Shown here: in pieces, positions 56,626 through 64,000 of the stretch | Layout: the number at the start of each line of letters is the position of its first letter | How positions within the stretch are numbered: the stretch's first letter is position 1 | Origin: Cohnella rhizoplanae | Lineage (GTDB): Bacteria; Bacillota; Bacilli; Paenibacillales; Paenibacillaceae | Reading direction: 5' to 3' | NCBI RefSeq assembly: GCF_948329515.1 | Contig: NZ_CAOJCN010000001.1 | Span: 372,001-436,000, forward strand | DNA length: 64,000 nucleotides | Program-made: the position numbers and the translations under genes | Notes under the pieces: model-generated | Databases searched by the model: none | What the model was told of the DNA's origin: nothing | What the model saw: only the letters and a program-made list of their open reading frames with translations

Positions 56626-58947
56626 ATGAGCGATATGAAGCTGTGGTACGACAAAGGGGCTGCAGGCTGGAAGCAGGGATTGCCGCTCGGAAACGGAAAA
56701 ATGGGCGCTGTTATTTACGGAGACGCGGCGCGGGAAGTATGGAGCCTGACCGAGGTGACGTACTGGTCCGGCAAACCCGAGGAGACGCCGTTCGCGCCTC
56801 GTGACAAAGCGGATCTCGAGTCGCTCCGGAGTCTCTTCTGGAAAGGCGACTTCGCGGCTGGAGAGGCGCGGGCGGCCGAGCTGCTCCAGTCGGAAAAGGG
56901 GAACTTCGGCACGAATATGCCGATGTGCGATCTGATTCTGGAATTCCCGGAAGCGTACGGCGGAGCGCCGACGCGCGAGCTTGACCTCGAGACCGCGCTG
57001 TACGGCTTCGCGGGAGGCGGGGAGGCGGGCATGCGCCGCGAAGCGCTGGCGAGCCATGCGGACGGCGTGATCGCCGCCCGATTGCGCAGCGGCCGGGCCG
57101 GCGGCACGTCGTTTACGCTCCGGCTCGAAGGACGGACCGAGCGCTTCGCGTCGGCTGCGGCGCCTGAGACGGGCGTCTTGACGTTCGCGGGCCGCGCGAC
57201 GGAGACGATGCACAGCGACGGCCAATGCGGGGTGCGGGCCGAGGGCAGGGTGAAGGTCGTCGCGCGCGGCGGCCGGGTGGCGGCGCAGGGCTGCCGGCTC
57301 GTCGTCGAGGGGGCCGACGAGGCATGGATCTTCGTCGCCGCGAGCACGGATTACGGCCGGGAGGGCGACGACGACTGGCGGTCCGAATGCGCCTTTGCGG
57401 TCGAGCGGGCCGCCGTGAAGGGCTACGACCGGGTGCGCGAGGACCATATCGCCGATTACCGGAAGCTATTCGGCCGGGTGGAGGCGTCCTTCGGGGAATC
57501 GCCGGAAGCGGCAGGGCTGCCGACCGACGTACGGATGGCCCGGCTGCGGGAGGGGGCTGAGGATCCGGGCCTGTTCGCTTTGTTTTTCCAATACGGGCGT
57601 TATCTGACGATCGCGGGTTCGCGCGAGGATTCGACGCTGCCCCTCCATCTGCAGGGCATCTGGAACGACGGCGAAGCCAACCGCATGGCGTGGAGCTGCG
57701 ACTATCATCTCGATATCAACACGGAGATGAACTACTTCCCGACGGAGGCGACGAATCTGGCCGAGTGCCATCTGCCGCTTCTGCGGTACGTGGAGCAGCT
57801 GGCCGAAGCCGGACGCCGCACCGCGCGCGACTTCTACGGGGCGCCGGGCTGGGTGGCCCACGTGTTCTCGAATGCCTGGGGCTTCACCGCGCCGGGGTGG
57901 CATTACTCCTGGGGCCTTAACGTAACCGGCGGTCTGTGGCTGGCGGAGCAGCTGCGCGTCCACTACGAATACGGGCTGGACGATGAATTCCTGCGGCGCA
58001 GCGCCTATCCGGTGCTGAGGGATGCGGCGCTGTTCTTCCTGGATTACATGACCGTCCATCCCGATACGGGATGGCTCGTGACCGGTCCTTCCAATTCGCC
58101 GGAGAACAGCTTCTATGCCGGGGACGACCGGGAGCGCAGCTACGCGCTGTCCATGGGCGCTACGCTCGACCAAGTGCTCGTGCGCGATCTGTTCTCGTTC
58201 TGCCTGGCCGCCGCGGAGCGGCTCGGCGCCGACGAGGAGCTTCAGCGGAAGCTGCGCGAGGCGATCCTGCGGCTCCCGCCGCTGCAGATCGGCGCGGGCG
58301 GCCAACTGCAGGAATGGCTGGAGGACTATGGCGAAGCGCAGCCGGATCATAGGCACGTGTCCCATCTGCACGCGCTGTTCCCGGGCGCGCAGGTGACCCG
58401 GTACGGCACGCCGGAACTGGCGCAAGCCGCGAGGCTTACGCTGTCGAACCGTATGGCGGCCGCCGAGCTCGAGGACGTGGAGTTCACGCTCGCGCTATTC
58501 GCCGGCGGCTTCGCGCGGCTGGGCGACGGAGAGCTGGCGCTGCGCCAGCTGTCGTACCTGGTCGGCAGGCTTTGCTTCGACAACCTGCTGACCTACTCCA
58601 AGGCCGGCATCGCCGGGGCGGAGAGCAACATATTCGTCGCGGACGGCAACTTCGGCGGAACCGCGGCCGTCGCGGAGATGCTCCTGCAGAGCCGCGCGGG
58701 CGAGATCCATCTGCTGCCCGCGCTCCCCGCGAGCTGGCATACCGGCAGGATCAGCGGGCTTCGGGCGCGAGGCAACGCCGAGGTGGATCTCGTCTGGCAG
58801 GACGGGGCGCTGACGCGGGCGACGATCCGGGCCTACGCCGAGATCCGGGCGACGCTGCGCTGCGGCGACCGCGAATGGCCGCTGCACGCGATGCCCGGCG
58901 ACACCGTCGTGCTGGACGGGGCGCAGCTCGCTTCGCAGACGCGTTAA
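56626..58947 (+). CDS. glycoside hydrolase family 95 (alpha-L-fucosidase type)
   Basis: ATG at 56626, nine bases after AAAGGTGA, gives 773 residues; longer in-frame starts (56470, 56608) lack a ribosome site. N-terminal: MSDMKLWYDKGAAGWKQGLPLGNGKMGAVIYGD, WSLTEVTYWSGKP. The (alpha/alpha)6 barrel contains LHLQGIWND, YHLDINTEMNYFPTEATNLAECHLPL, WVAHVFSNAWGFTAPG, and GPSNSPENSF, then HVSHLHALFPGAQ. These are the GH95 blocks, most often alpha-1,2-L-fucosidase or galactosidase. There is no signal peptide, so it acts on imported oligosaccharides. A neighbouring ABC importer and regulators fit this. Confidence 0.88.
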   Translation: MSDMKLWYDKGAAGWKQGLPLGNGKMGAVIYGDAAREVWSLTEVTYWSGKPEETPFAPRDKADLESLRSLFWKGDFAAGEARAAELLQSEKGNFGTNMPMCDLILEFPEAYGGAPTRELDLETALYGFAGGGEAGMRREALASHADGVIAARLRSGRAGGTSFTLRLEGRTERFASAAAPETGVLTFAGRATETMHSDGQCGVRAEGRVKVVARGGRVAAQGCRLVVEGADEAWIFVAASTDYGREGDDDWRSECAFAVERAAVKGYDRVREDHIADYRKLFGRVEASFGESPEAAGLPTDVRMARLREGAEDPGLFALFFQYGRYLTIAGSREDSTLPLHLQGIWNDGEANRMAWSCDYHLDINTEMNYFPTEATNLAECHLPLLRYVEQLAEAGRRTARDFYGAPGWVAHVFSNAWGFTAPGWHYSWGLNVTGGLWLAEQLRVHYEYGLDDEFLRRSAYPVLRDAALFFLDYMTVHPDTGWLVTGPSNSPENSFYAGDDRERSYALSMGATLDQVLVRDLFSFCLAAAERLGADEELQRKLREAILRLPPLQIGAGGQLQEWLEDYGEAQPDHRHVSHLHALFPGAQVTRYGTPELAQAARLTLSNRMAAAELEDVEFTLALFAGGFARLGDGELALRQLSYLVGRLCFDNLLTYSKAGIAGAESNIFVADGNFGGTAAVAEMLLQSRAGEIHLLPALPASWHTGRISGLRARGNAEVDLVWQDGALTRATIRAYAEIRATLRCGDREWPLHAMPGDTVVLDGAQLASQTR

Positions 58948-58971
58948 GGCGCATATCGAACGCATTGCCAC

Positions 58972-59015
58972 GACAACTACGGGTCGGCTGACATGGGCGA
59001 CCGGTAGTTGTCTTT
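58972..59015 (+). terminator. terminator of the GH95 gene
   Basis: GACAACTAC (58972-58980) pairs with GTAGTTGTC (59004-59012) with inner GGTCG/CGACC pairing, followed by TTT. Confidence 0.8.
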
Positions 59016-59055
59016 CGTGTATAATGATGCTACCGGAGAAGGGGGGGTCAGACGT

Positions 59056-61350
59056 TTGCCGAAACACTCTAGAATCTATCGGAACTTCCTGCTCTCCTAC
59101 GTGGTCATTCTGATCCTGCCCAGCATCGCCGGGTACATGTCCTACCGCACCTCCATCGAGGTCACCCAGTCGATCTCGATCGAGAACGGCGTCACGCAGC
59201 TTCAGAACGCGCAGCAGCTGCTCGAGCGCAGAATGGCCGAAGTCGAGGGATTTACGCGGCAGCTGGCGCTGAACCAGGATCTGTTCGTGCTTATGAACGA
59301 GAAAAAGAGCGACGGGGACGTCAACCTGTACAGCATCTGGAACGTGCTGAGGAGCGTCATGGTATTCGGTCAGACCAACGACTTCCTGCGCAACTATTAC
59401 ATTTATTTGCGGAACTACAATGTCGTGCTGACGCCGGGTTCCGCCTATTTCCGCCCGGAGCATTATTACGAGACGGCCCACTACCGCAACATGACGCTGG
59501 ACGACTGGCGCAATGCCGTATTGAACCGTCCGCACAGCCGGGAGATCATGCCGCTCAGCCCGTTCGAAGCCGGGGACGGACAGACTTCGGTCATTTCGTA
59601 TATGCAATCGCTTCCATTGGACAGCTTCAGCGAGGTTTCCCCGGCTACCGTCGTCGTCATTATCGACGAAAAGACGATTCAGAGCCTGCTGACGGGGCTG
59701 AAGGACCGATACGGCGGCTGGACGTACATCAGCGACCGCGAGGGCAGGACGATCAGCCGGGACGGCATCGAGGAGAGCGAGATTGTCGATCTGAACGGGG
59801 AAGACGGCCTGCGCGCGGGTGAAGAGAGCCAATATTACGGCGACGATCTGGTCATTGCGATTCAGTCCGACAAGACCGGCTGGACGTATCGCGCGGGCAT
59901 CCCCCGCGCGGTGCTCATGGAGAACGCGAACCATATCAAATTCATCTCGTGGACGGTGACCGCTGTCGCGCTCGTCGTCGGATTGCTGGCGGGCATCGTG
60001 CTATCTTACCGGAACAGCGCTCCGATCAACCGACTGCTGGGCGTTTTCCGCGATCAGTTCGCCAAGGATCAGCCCCCGCTGGGCAACGCCTACGATTTCT
60101 TGCACGGCAACGTCGCCAACATGCTGACGAACAACAAATGGCTGCAGAGCGAGCTCGACCGTCAGCTCCCGCTCGTGCAGGACGCCTATCTGAAGCGGCT
60201 GCTCGCCGGCGAATTCCAGACGCGCGACGAAGCGGAGGCTGCCGCGGCCCAGGCCGGCCTCCCGTTCAACTTCGCGTCCGGGGCCGTCGGCATTCTCCGC
60301 ATCGACGGGTATGCGGGTCTGGATACGGTCGAGATTCTGAACGAACTGAACGCCGCCCGCCTGCTCGTCAAGCAGAACCTGCGCGAGCTCGCGCCGGCGC
60401 TGCAGATGACGGACCTCGGATCGGACCGGGTGGCGGCGCTGTTCGACTTCGGTCCCGACCTCTCCGAGGAGGAGCAGCGGAGCCGGATCGAGGAGCTGCT
60501 GTGCCCTTTCGCCGCCCGCCTGTTCGACGAATACAAAATTACGGTGACGGCCGCGCTCGGCGAGGGTTTCGGCACGGCGCTCGAAGTCAGCCGCTCCTGC
60601 GAGCAGGCGAGGGAGACGCTCGAATACGCGGATTATGCCGCGCGCAAGGACATCCTGTGGCATCGCGACATACAGACCGAGAGCGCGACCTACTACTATC
60701 CGCTCGAGACGGAGCTGCGGCTGATCGGCACGATCCGGGCGGGAGAGGGAGAAGAAGCGCGCCGGATGGTGGCCGAGTTGCTCGCCCGCAACGCGGAGAG
60801 CCGCGAGCTCACGCCGGATATGAAGCGCCAGCTGATCGGCGAATTGAAGGGAACGCTGCTCAAAGTGCTCGACCAGAAGACGTTCCAGTCGGCGGAACCG
60901 TTCGAGACGGTGAAAAACCGGACGCTGTCGATCCAGGAGACGGATTCGCTCGAAGCGGTAAGGGAAGAGATCGCGCATATTATTGATACCCTGTGCGGCG
61001 TCGTCGCCGCCAAGAAAAACGATATGCACCATAAGACGGTGGAACAGATCAAGCAATATATCGCGGACCGGTACGCGGACGCCGAACTGACGCTTTACAA
61101 GGTCGCAGAGCAGGTAGAGCGGCCAGAGAAGTACATCTCCCAGCTGTTCAAGGACGTCACCGGCGTCAACCTGTCCGATTATCTGGAGAAAATCCGGATC
61201 GACCGGGCGGCCGAGCTGCTCCGCGACAGGGGATCCACGATCGACGAGATCGCGCTTAAGGTCGGCTACAACAGCTCGCACTCGTTCAGGCGGGCGTTCA
61301 AGCGGGTGTCCGGGGTCTCGCCGAGCGCGTACAGGCAGTCTTTCGATTAA
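59056..61350 (+). CDS. membrane-bound AraC/YesN-type transcriptional regulator
   Basis: TTG at 59056 follows GGGGGG by about eight bases and gives 764 residues. A first membrane helix (about 11-30, FLLSYVVILILPSIAGYMSY) precedes an extracellular sensor of about 260 residues. A second helix (296-318, FISWTVTAVALVVGLLAGIVLSY) follows. The cytosolic part has a long linker and a C-terminal AraC helix-turn-helix (about 657-762: HKTVEQIKQYIADRYADAELTLYKVAEQVERPEKYISQLFKDVTG ... FRRAFKRVSGVSPSAYRQ). Such one-component regulators in Paenibacillus control adjacent lipo-oligosaccharide ABC importers. The importer genes follow. Confidence 0.92.
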   Translation: MPKHSRIYRNFLLSYVVILILPSIAGYMSYRTSIEVTQSISIENGVTQLQNAQQLLERRMAEVEGFTRQLALNQDLFVLMNEKKSDGDVNLYSIWNVLRSVMVFGQTNDFLRNYYIYLRNYNVVLTPGSAYFRPEHYYETAHYRNMTLDDWRNAVLNRPHSREIMPLSPFEAGDGQTSVISYMQSLPLDSFSEVSPATVVVIIDEKTIQSLLTGLKDRYGGWTYISDREGRTISRDGIEESEIVDLNGEDGLRAGEESQYYGDDLVIAIQSDKTGWTYRAGIPRAVLMENANHIKFISWTVTAVALVVGLLAGIVLSYRNSAPINRLLGVFRDQFAKDQPPLGNAYDFLHGNVANMLTNNKWLQSELDRQLPLVQDAYLKRLLAGEFQTRDEAEAAAAQAGLPFNFASGAVGILRIDGYAGLDTVEILNELNAARLLVKQNLRELAPALQMTDLGSDRVAALFDFGPDLSEEEQRSRIEELLCPFAARLFDEYKITVTAALGEGFGTALEVSRSCEQARETLEYADYAARKDILWHRDIQTESATYYYPLETELRLIGTIRAGEGEEARRMVAELLARNAESRELTPDMKRQLIGELKGTLLKVLDQKTFQSAEPFETVKNRTLSIQETDSLEAVREEIAHIIDTLCGVVAAKKNDMHHKTVEQIKQYIADRYADAELTLYKVAEQVERPEKYISQLFKDVTGVNLSDYLEKIRIDRAAELLRDRGSTIDEIALKVGYNSSHSFRRAFKRVSGVSPSAYRQSFD

Positions 61351-61764
61351 AACTTACGATTCGCGTTCGTCCAATCGGCCGTCAGGGGTACGTTCCCGGC
61401 GGTTTTTTTGTGCTGCGCGAGTTTAGTGCGCCGCTATGGCGCGGAGCCGGACCGTAGTGCCTCTATGTCATGCCGCCATCGCCACTTGCTTCTTATCGGG
61501 CAGTCTCCCTCTCTCTCAAGCGAGCCAAGCCCGCTCCGGCGGGCATGCCGGCGACCGTACCATTGCCCGAAGGCCCGTACCCGCGTCCTATCAAGGAAAT
61601 TAGGCCGTTCTACGGCGAATCGGCTCCCCAAAATCGGGTTTTTTGTACGTCGAAATACCGATTTGTACCTACCGCGAGGCGAATTGGATACGCTATCATC
61701 GGACCTGTAGAAAGCGCTGCCAAGCAAACGGGCGCTATGGATAGACAGGAGGGGATCGTCCAAC
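61351..61764 (+). other. 414-bp intergenic region before the ABC operon
   Basis: An imperfect hairpin followed by TTTTTTT (about 61376-61409) may end the regulator gene. Farther on, TTTGTAC occurs at 61642-61648 and 61662-61668, exactly 20 bases apart. TATCAT at 61694-61699 can serve as the -10 box, with the second repeat ending just before the expected -35. No coding frame here looks genuine. Confidence 0.5.
61642..61699 (+). promoter_or_regulatory. candidate activator site and promoter of the ABC operon
   Basis: The direct repeat TTTGTAC (61642-61648, 61662-61668; 20-base period) is positioned immediately upstream of the -35 region of a TATCAT (61694-61699) promoter that lacks a good -35 box. 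AraC-type activators bind such direct repeats and replace the -35 contact. The adjacent YesN-type protein is the natural candidate. Confidence 0.4.
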
Positions 61765-62748
61765 ATGAATGGAGAAGTCGTATGGGACGGCAGCAAGCAG
61801 CCGCAGCCGCAGCCGGTCCGCAAGCCGAAAAAGAGGGGCATGGCGCTCGAGGCCAGGAAGAGCTTTAAGAAGCATTGGCAGCTGTACCTGGTCGTCCTGC
61901 CGCCGCTGTTATTTTTCATTATTTTTAAGTACTACCCGATGGCGAATGCCGTGCTGGCTTTCAAAGATTACAACGTCATCAAAGGCATATGGGGCAGCCC
62001 CTGGGTCGGATTACGCAACTTTAAGCTTTTCTTCGATAATCCGATCTTCTGGGATCTGATCCGCAACACGATCTACCTGAGCGGCTACCTGCTGCTCGCG
62101 GGCTTTCCGATTCCGATCCTGCTGGCGCTGATGCTCAACGAGATTCGCAGCGGCCGGTTCAAGCGCATCGTGCAGCTCGTGACGTTCGCGCCATACTTCA
62201 TCTCCACGGTCGTCATGGTGTCGATCATCATGCTGTTCCTGGCTCCGAGGCTCGGATTCGCCAATGTCGCGCTCAACCATCTGGGCTTCGATTCGATCAA
62301 CTTCCTCGGAGAGCCCGGCATGTTCCGCTCGATCTACGTATGGTCCGACATCTGGCAGACGGCCGGTTATTCGGCGGTCATCTACCTGGCGGCGCTGGCG
62401 GGCATCGATCCCACGCTGTACGAGGCGGCCAAGGTAGACGGCGCATCGAGATTTCAGAAGATCGTGCACGTCGATCTGCCGGGCATCCTGCCCACGATCG
62501 TCGTCATTCTGATCCTGAACGTCGGCAACGTGATGGCGATCGGCTTCGAGAAGGTGTATCTGCTGCAGAATCCGCTGAACCAGTCAACCTCGGAGATCAT
62601 TGCCACCTACGTTTACAGCATCGGTCTGCTGAACGCCAACTACAGCTTCGCTACGGCGGTCGGTTTGTTCAACTCGGTGATTAATCTGGTGCTCCTGCTC
62701 CTGGTCAACGGCCTTGCCAAGCGACTGACGAGCAACAGCATCTGGTAG
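61765..62748 (+). CDS. ABC sugar importer permease (LplB-like)
   Basis: This protein has 327 residues from ATG 61765, with AGGAGGGG upstream. A basic cytosolic leader of about 35 residues precedes six membrane helices. The permease-ATPase coupling EAA loop reads YEAAKVDGASRFQKIVHVDLPGILPTI. FKYYPMANAVLAFKDYNVIKGIWGSPWVGLRNF is typical of the LplB group of carbohydrate (oligosaccharide) permeases. It forms the transmembrane pair with the next gene. The ATPase is probably a shared MsmX-type protein, since none is encoded here. Confidence 0.92.
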   Translation: MNGEVVWDGSKQPQPQPVRKPKKRGMALEARKSFKKHWQLYLVVLPPLLFFIIFKYYPMANAVLAFKDYNVIKGIWGSPWVGLRNFKLFFDNPIFWDLIRNTIYLSGYLLLAGFPIPILLALMLNEIRSGRFKRIVQLVTFAPYFISTVVMVSIIMLFLAPRLGFANVALNHLGFDSINFLGEPGMFRSIYVWSDIWQTAGYSAVIYLAALAGIDPTLYEAAKVDGASRFQKIVHVDLPGILPTIVVILILNVGNVMAIGFEKVYLLQNPLNQSTSEIIATYVYSIGLLNANYSFATAVGLFNSVINLVLLLLVNGLAKRLTSNSIW

Positions 62749-62763
62749 AAAGGAGACATGATC

Positions 62764-63672
62764 ATGCAAGCGCAAGCAGCACCTAAGCGGACGTCGATCC
62801 GGGAGTCAGCCGGCGACAGGCTGTTCATGGCCGTCGTCTACACGATACTCACGATTGTTCTGATCGCCGTCCTATATCCGCTTATTTACATTGTGAGCAG
62901 TTCAATCAGCAGTCCTGCGGCCGTCACCTCCGGCCGGGTGTTTCTGTGGCCCGTGGATATCTCCTTCAAAGGCTTCGAGACGCTGTTCAATACGCCCGCG
63001 ATTTTGACCGGCTACGGCAACTCGATCTTCTATACGGCGTTCGGGACGCTGATCAGCGTCGCGCTGACGGTGATGATCGCCTATCCGCTGTCGCGCAAAA
63101 CGTTTTTCGGACGCAATGCGATCATGATGATCGTCACCTTCACGATGATCTTCAGCGGCGGTCTCATTCCGACCTACATGGTCGTCAAGTCGCTGCATCT
63201 GATCGATACCCGGTGGGCGCTGCTCATTCCGAACGCGATCTGGGTCTGGCAGGTTATCATCGCAAGGACCTTTTTCCAGGCTTCGATACCCGAAGAACTG
63301 GCCGAGGCCGCCGAGATCGACGGCTGCAGCGACCTGCGCTTCATGCGCAGCGTCGTCATCCCGCTCTCCAAGCCGATCCTGGCCGTGCTCGTGCTCATGT
63401 ATGCCGTCGGACAGTGGAATGCTTACTTCGACGCGCTGATCTATTTGAAGTCCGCCAACCTATTCCCGCTGCAGCTCGTGCTGCGGAGCATCATCATTCA
63501 GAACAACAGCTCCGGCATGATGGATGCCATGAAGATGGTCGAGCGTCAGCAGCTGTCAGAGCTGCTCAAGTACGCCTTGATCGTCGTCGCCACGCTGCCC
63601 GTGCTCATCATCTATCCGTTCGTGCAGCGCTACTTCGTACAAGGCATGCTGGTCGGGTCGGTGAAGGGATAA
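62764..63672 (+). CDS. ABC sugar importer permease (YtcP/LplC-like)
   Basis: ATG at 62764 is eight bases after GGAG (ATG 62758 is too close), giving 302 residues with six membrane helices. The opening has YTILTIVLIAVLYPLIYIVSSSISSP, and the EAA loop reads PEELAEAAEIDGCSDLRFMRSVVIPLSKPILAVL. IYPFVQRYFVQGMLVGSVKG at the C-terminus is the standard ending of YtcP/LplC permeases. It pairs with the LplB-like permease 15 bases upstream. Confidence 0.92.
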   Translation: MQAQAAPKRTSIRESAGDRLFMAVVYTILTIVLIAVLYPLIYIVSSSISSPAAVTSGRVFLWPVDISFKGFETLFNTPAILTGYGNSIFYTAFGTLISVALTVMIAYPLSRKTFFGRNAIMMIVTFTMIFSGGLIPTYMVVKSLHLIDTRWALLIPNAIWVWQVIIARTFFQASIPEELAEAAEIDGCSDLRFMRSVVIPLSKPILAVLVLMYAVGQWNAYFDALIYLKSANLFPLQLVLRSIIIQNNSSGMMDAMKMVERQQLSELLKYALIVVATLPVLIIYPFVQRYFVQGMLVGSVKG

Positions 63673-63767
63673 GCGCGCCGCCCGGCGAAATGGGAGAGGG
63701 GGAATGCGTATGTAGCACGCTGCCGCAATGCTTAAATGAAACTATCCAAGAAAAGGGAGCGACCCAC

Positions 63768-64000
63768 TTGAAAAAGAGAATCGTAAGCCTGCTCGCGATC
63801 GTCATCGCCATTAGCATGGCGCTGGCCGCCTGCGCCAAAAACGACAATTCTTCCGCATCCTCCGGCGGAGCCTCCTCCTCGTCCGCCTCGGCAGGCGCGT
63901 CGGCTTCCTCCGCCGCGACGGTGCCGATCAAGGTTTTTTCGATCCAAGAGTCTAACATCGACCTGAAGACGAACAAGTTCTCCAAGTTCATCGAAGAGAA
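63768..64000 (+). CDS. ABC importer extracellular solute-binding lipoprotein (3' end off window)
   Basis: TTG at 63768, nine bases after GGGAG, begins a lipoprotein signal (KKRIVSLLAIVIAISMALAACAKND, lipobox LAAC with Cys at 22). A Ser/Ala-rich flexible linker (about residues 27-48) and the start of the binding domain, VPIKVFSIQESNIDLKTNKFSKFIEE, follow. This is the typical start of an LplA-like family 1 sugar-binding protein and completes the importer with the two permeases. Only 77 residues are visible. Confidence 0.85.
   Translation, partial: MKKRIVSLLAIVIAISMALAACAKNDNSSASSGGASSSSASAGASASSAATVPIKVFSIQESNIDLKTNKFSKFIEE

Noticed and set aside
58495..59934. 479-residue minus-strand frame
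   Set aside because: Antisense across the end of GH95 and the start of the YesN-type regulator, both of which are well supported; it crosses a terminator.

Overview
This 64 kb window looks like chromosomal DNA from a high-GC member of the Paenibacillaceae (Cohnella/Paenibacillus type). Evidence: most genes start with strong AGGAGG-type Shine-Dalgarno sites, GTG and TTG starts are common, sigma-A promoters are easy to read, and the gene set is typical of Firmicutes (ytxJ, ccpA, acuA/acuC/acsA, floT, rpsD with a leader, ylaN, ylbF-ylbG, Asp23, DUF1292). The block ytxJ-ccpA-mtnN-acuC-acuA-acsA-PBP-nfeD-floT-rpsD-dgcP resembles the B. subtilis ytxJ-ccpA-acuCBA-acsA-rpsD-dgcP neighbourhood. No phage, IS element, rRNA operon or CRISPR array is visible.

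Layout. 1-3.1 kb is a visibly AT-richer, unstable stretch: two paralogous membrane acyltransferases (one running off the left edge, one broken), two identical tRNA-Val(GAC) genes about 2 kb apart and a His-rich secreted protein. 3.2-7.6 kb holds tiny membrane proteins, a metallo-beta-lactamase-fold hydrolase, a Cys-motif protein, a secreted stalk-domain protein, DUF1292 and speA. 7.8-14.3 kb is an efflux cluster: two MFS pumps, a TetR regulator and a SwrC-like RND pump. 14.4-25 kb carries YktB-like DUF1054, a GDSL hydrolase, gnd (with a 14-bp tandem repeat in its leader), a rhodanese, aroA, a CoA-binding protein, a GlcNAc-type PTS EIICBA coupled to enzyme I, and a DJ-1/PfpI protein.

25.4-42.5 kb is the carbon-control and acetate section: ytxJ, ccpA, mtnN, the divergent acuA-acuC / acsA pair with a cre-like site, a class A penicillin-binding protein with FN3 tail, nfeD-floT behind a sigma-W-type promoter, rpsD with its leader, a GAF-GGDEF cyclase, aminopeptidase AmpS and an HPr-like protein that lacks the catalytic-histidine region but keeps the regulatory serine. 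42.6-53.7 kb is housekeeping: DedA, YlaN, a Ca2+/H+ antiporter, Asp23, FtsW, a YugN-like protein, an M20 amidohydrolase, an XPB-type helicase translationally coupled to a PF13625-like partner, YlbF-YlbG and an uncharacterised protein. 53.8-64 kb ends with LysR, a PHP phosphoesterase, an AraC regulator, a GH95 fucosidase, a membrane-bound YesN-type AraC regulator and an LplB/YtcP-type ABC sugar importer whose binding protein is cut by the right edge.

The most notable items are the shared promoter/operator of the two acyltransferases, the His-region-less HPr, the split XPB-like helicase pair, a 100-nt multi-hairpin element enclosed by a 12-bp stem at 4850-4952, a 19-bp hairpin that buries the ribosome-binding site of the RND pump, the transcribed 14-bp repeat array before gnd, and a direct repeat placed like an AraC-type activator site before the ABC operon.
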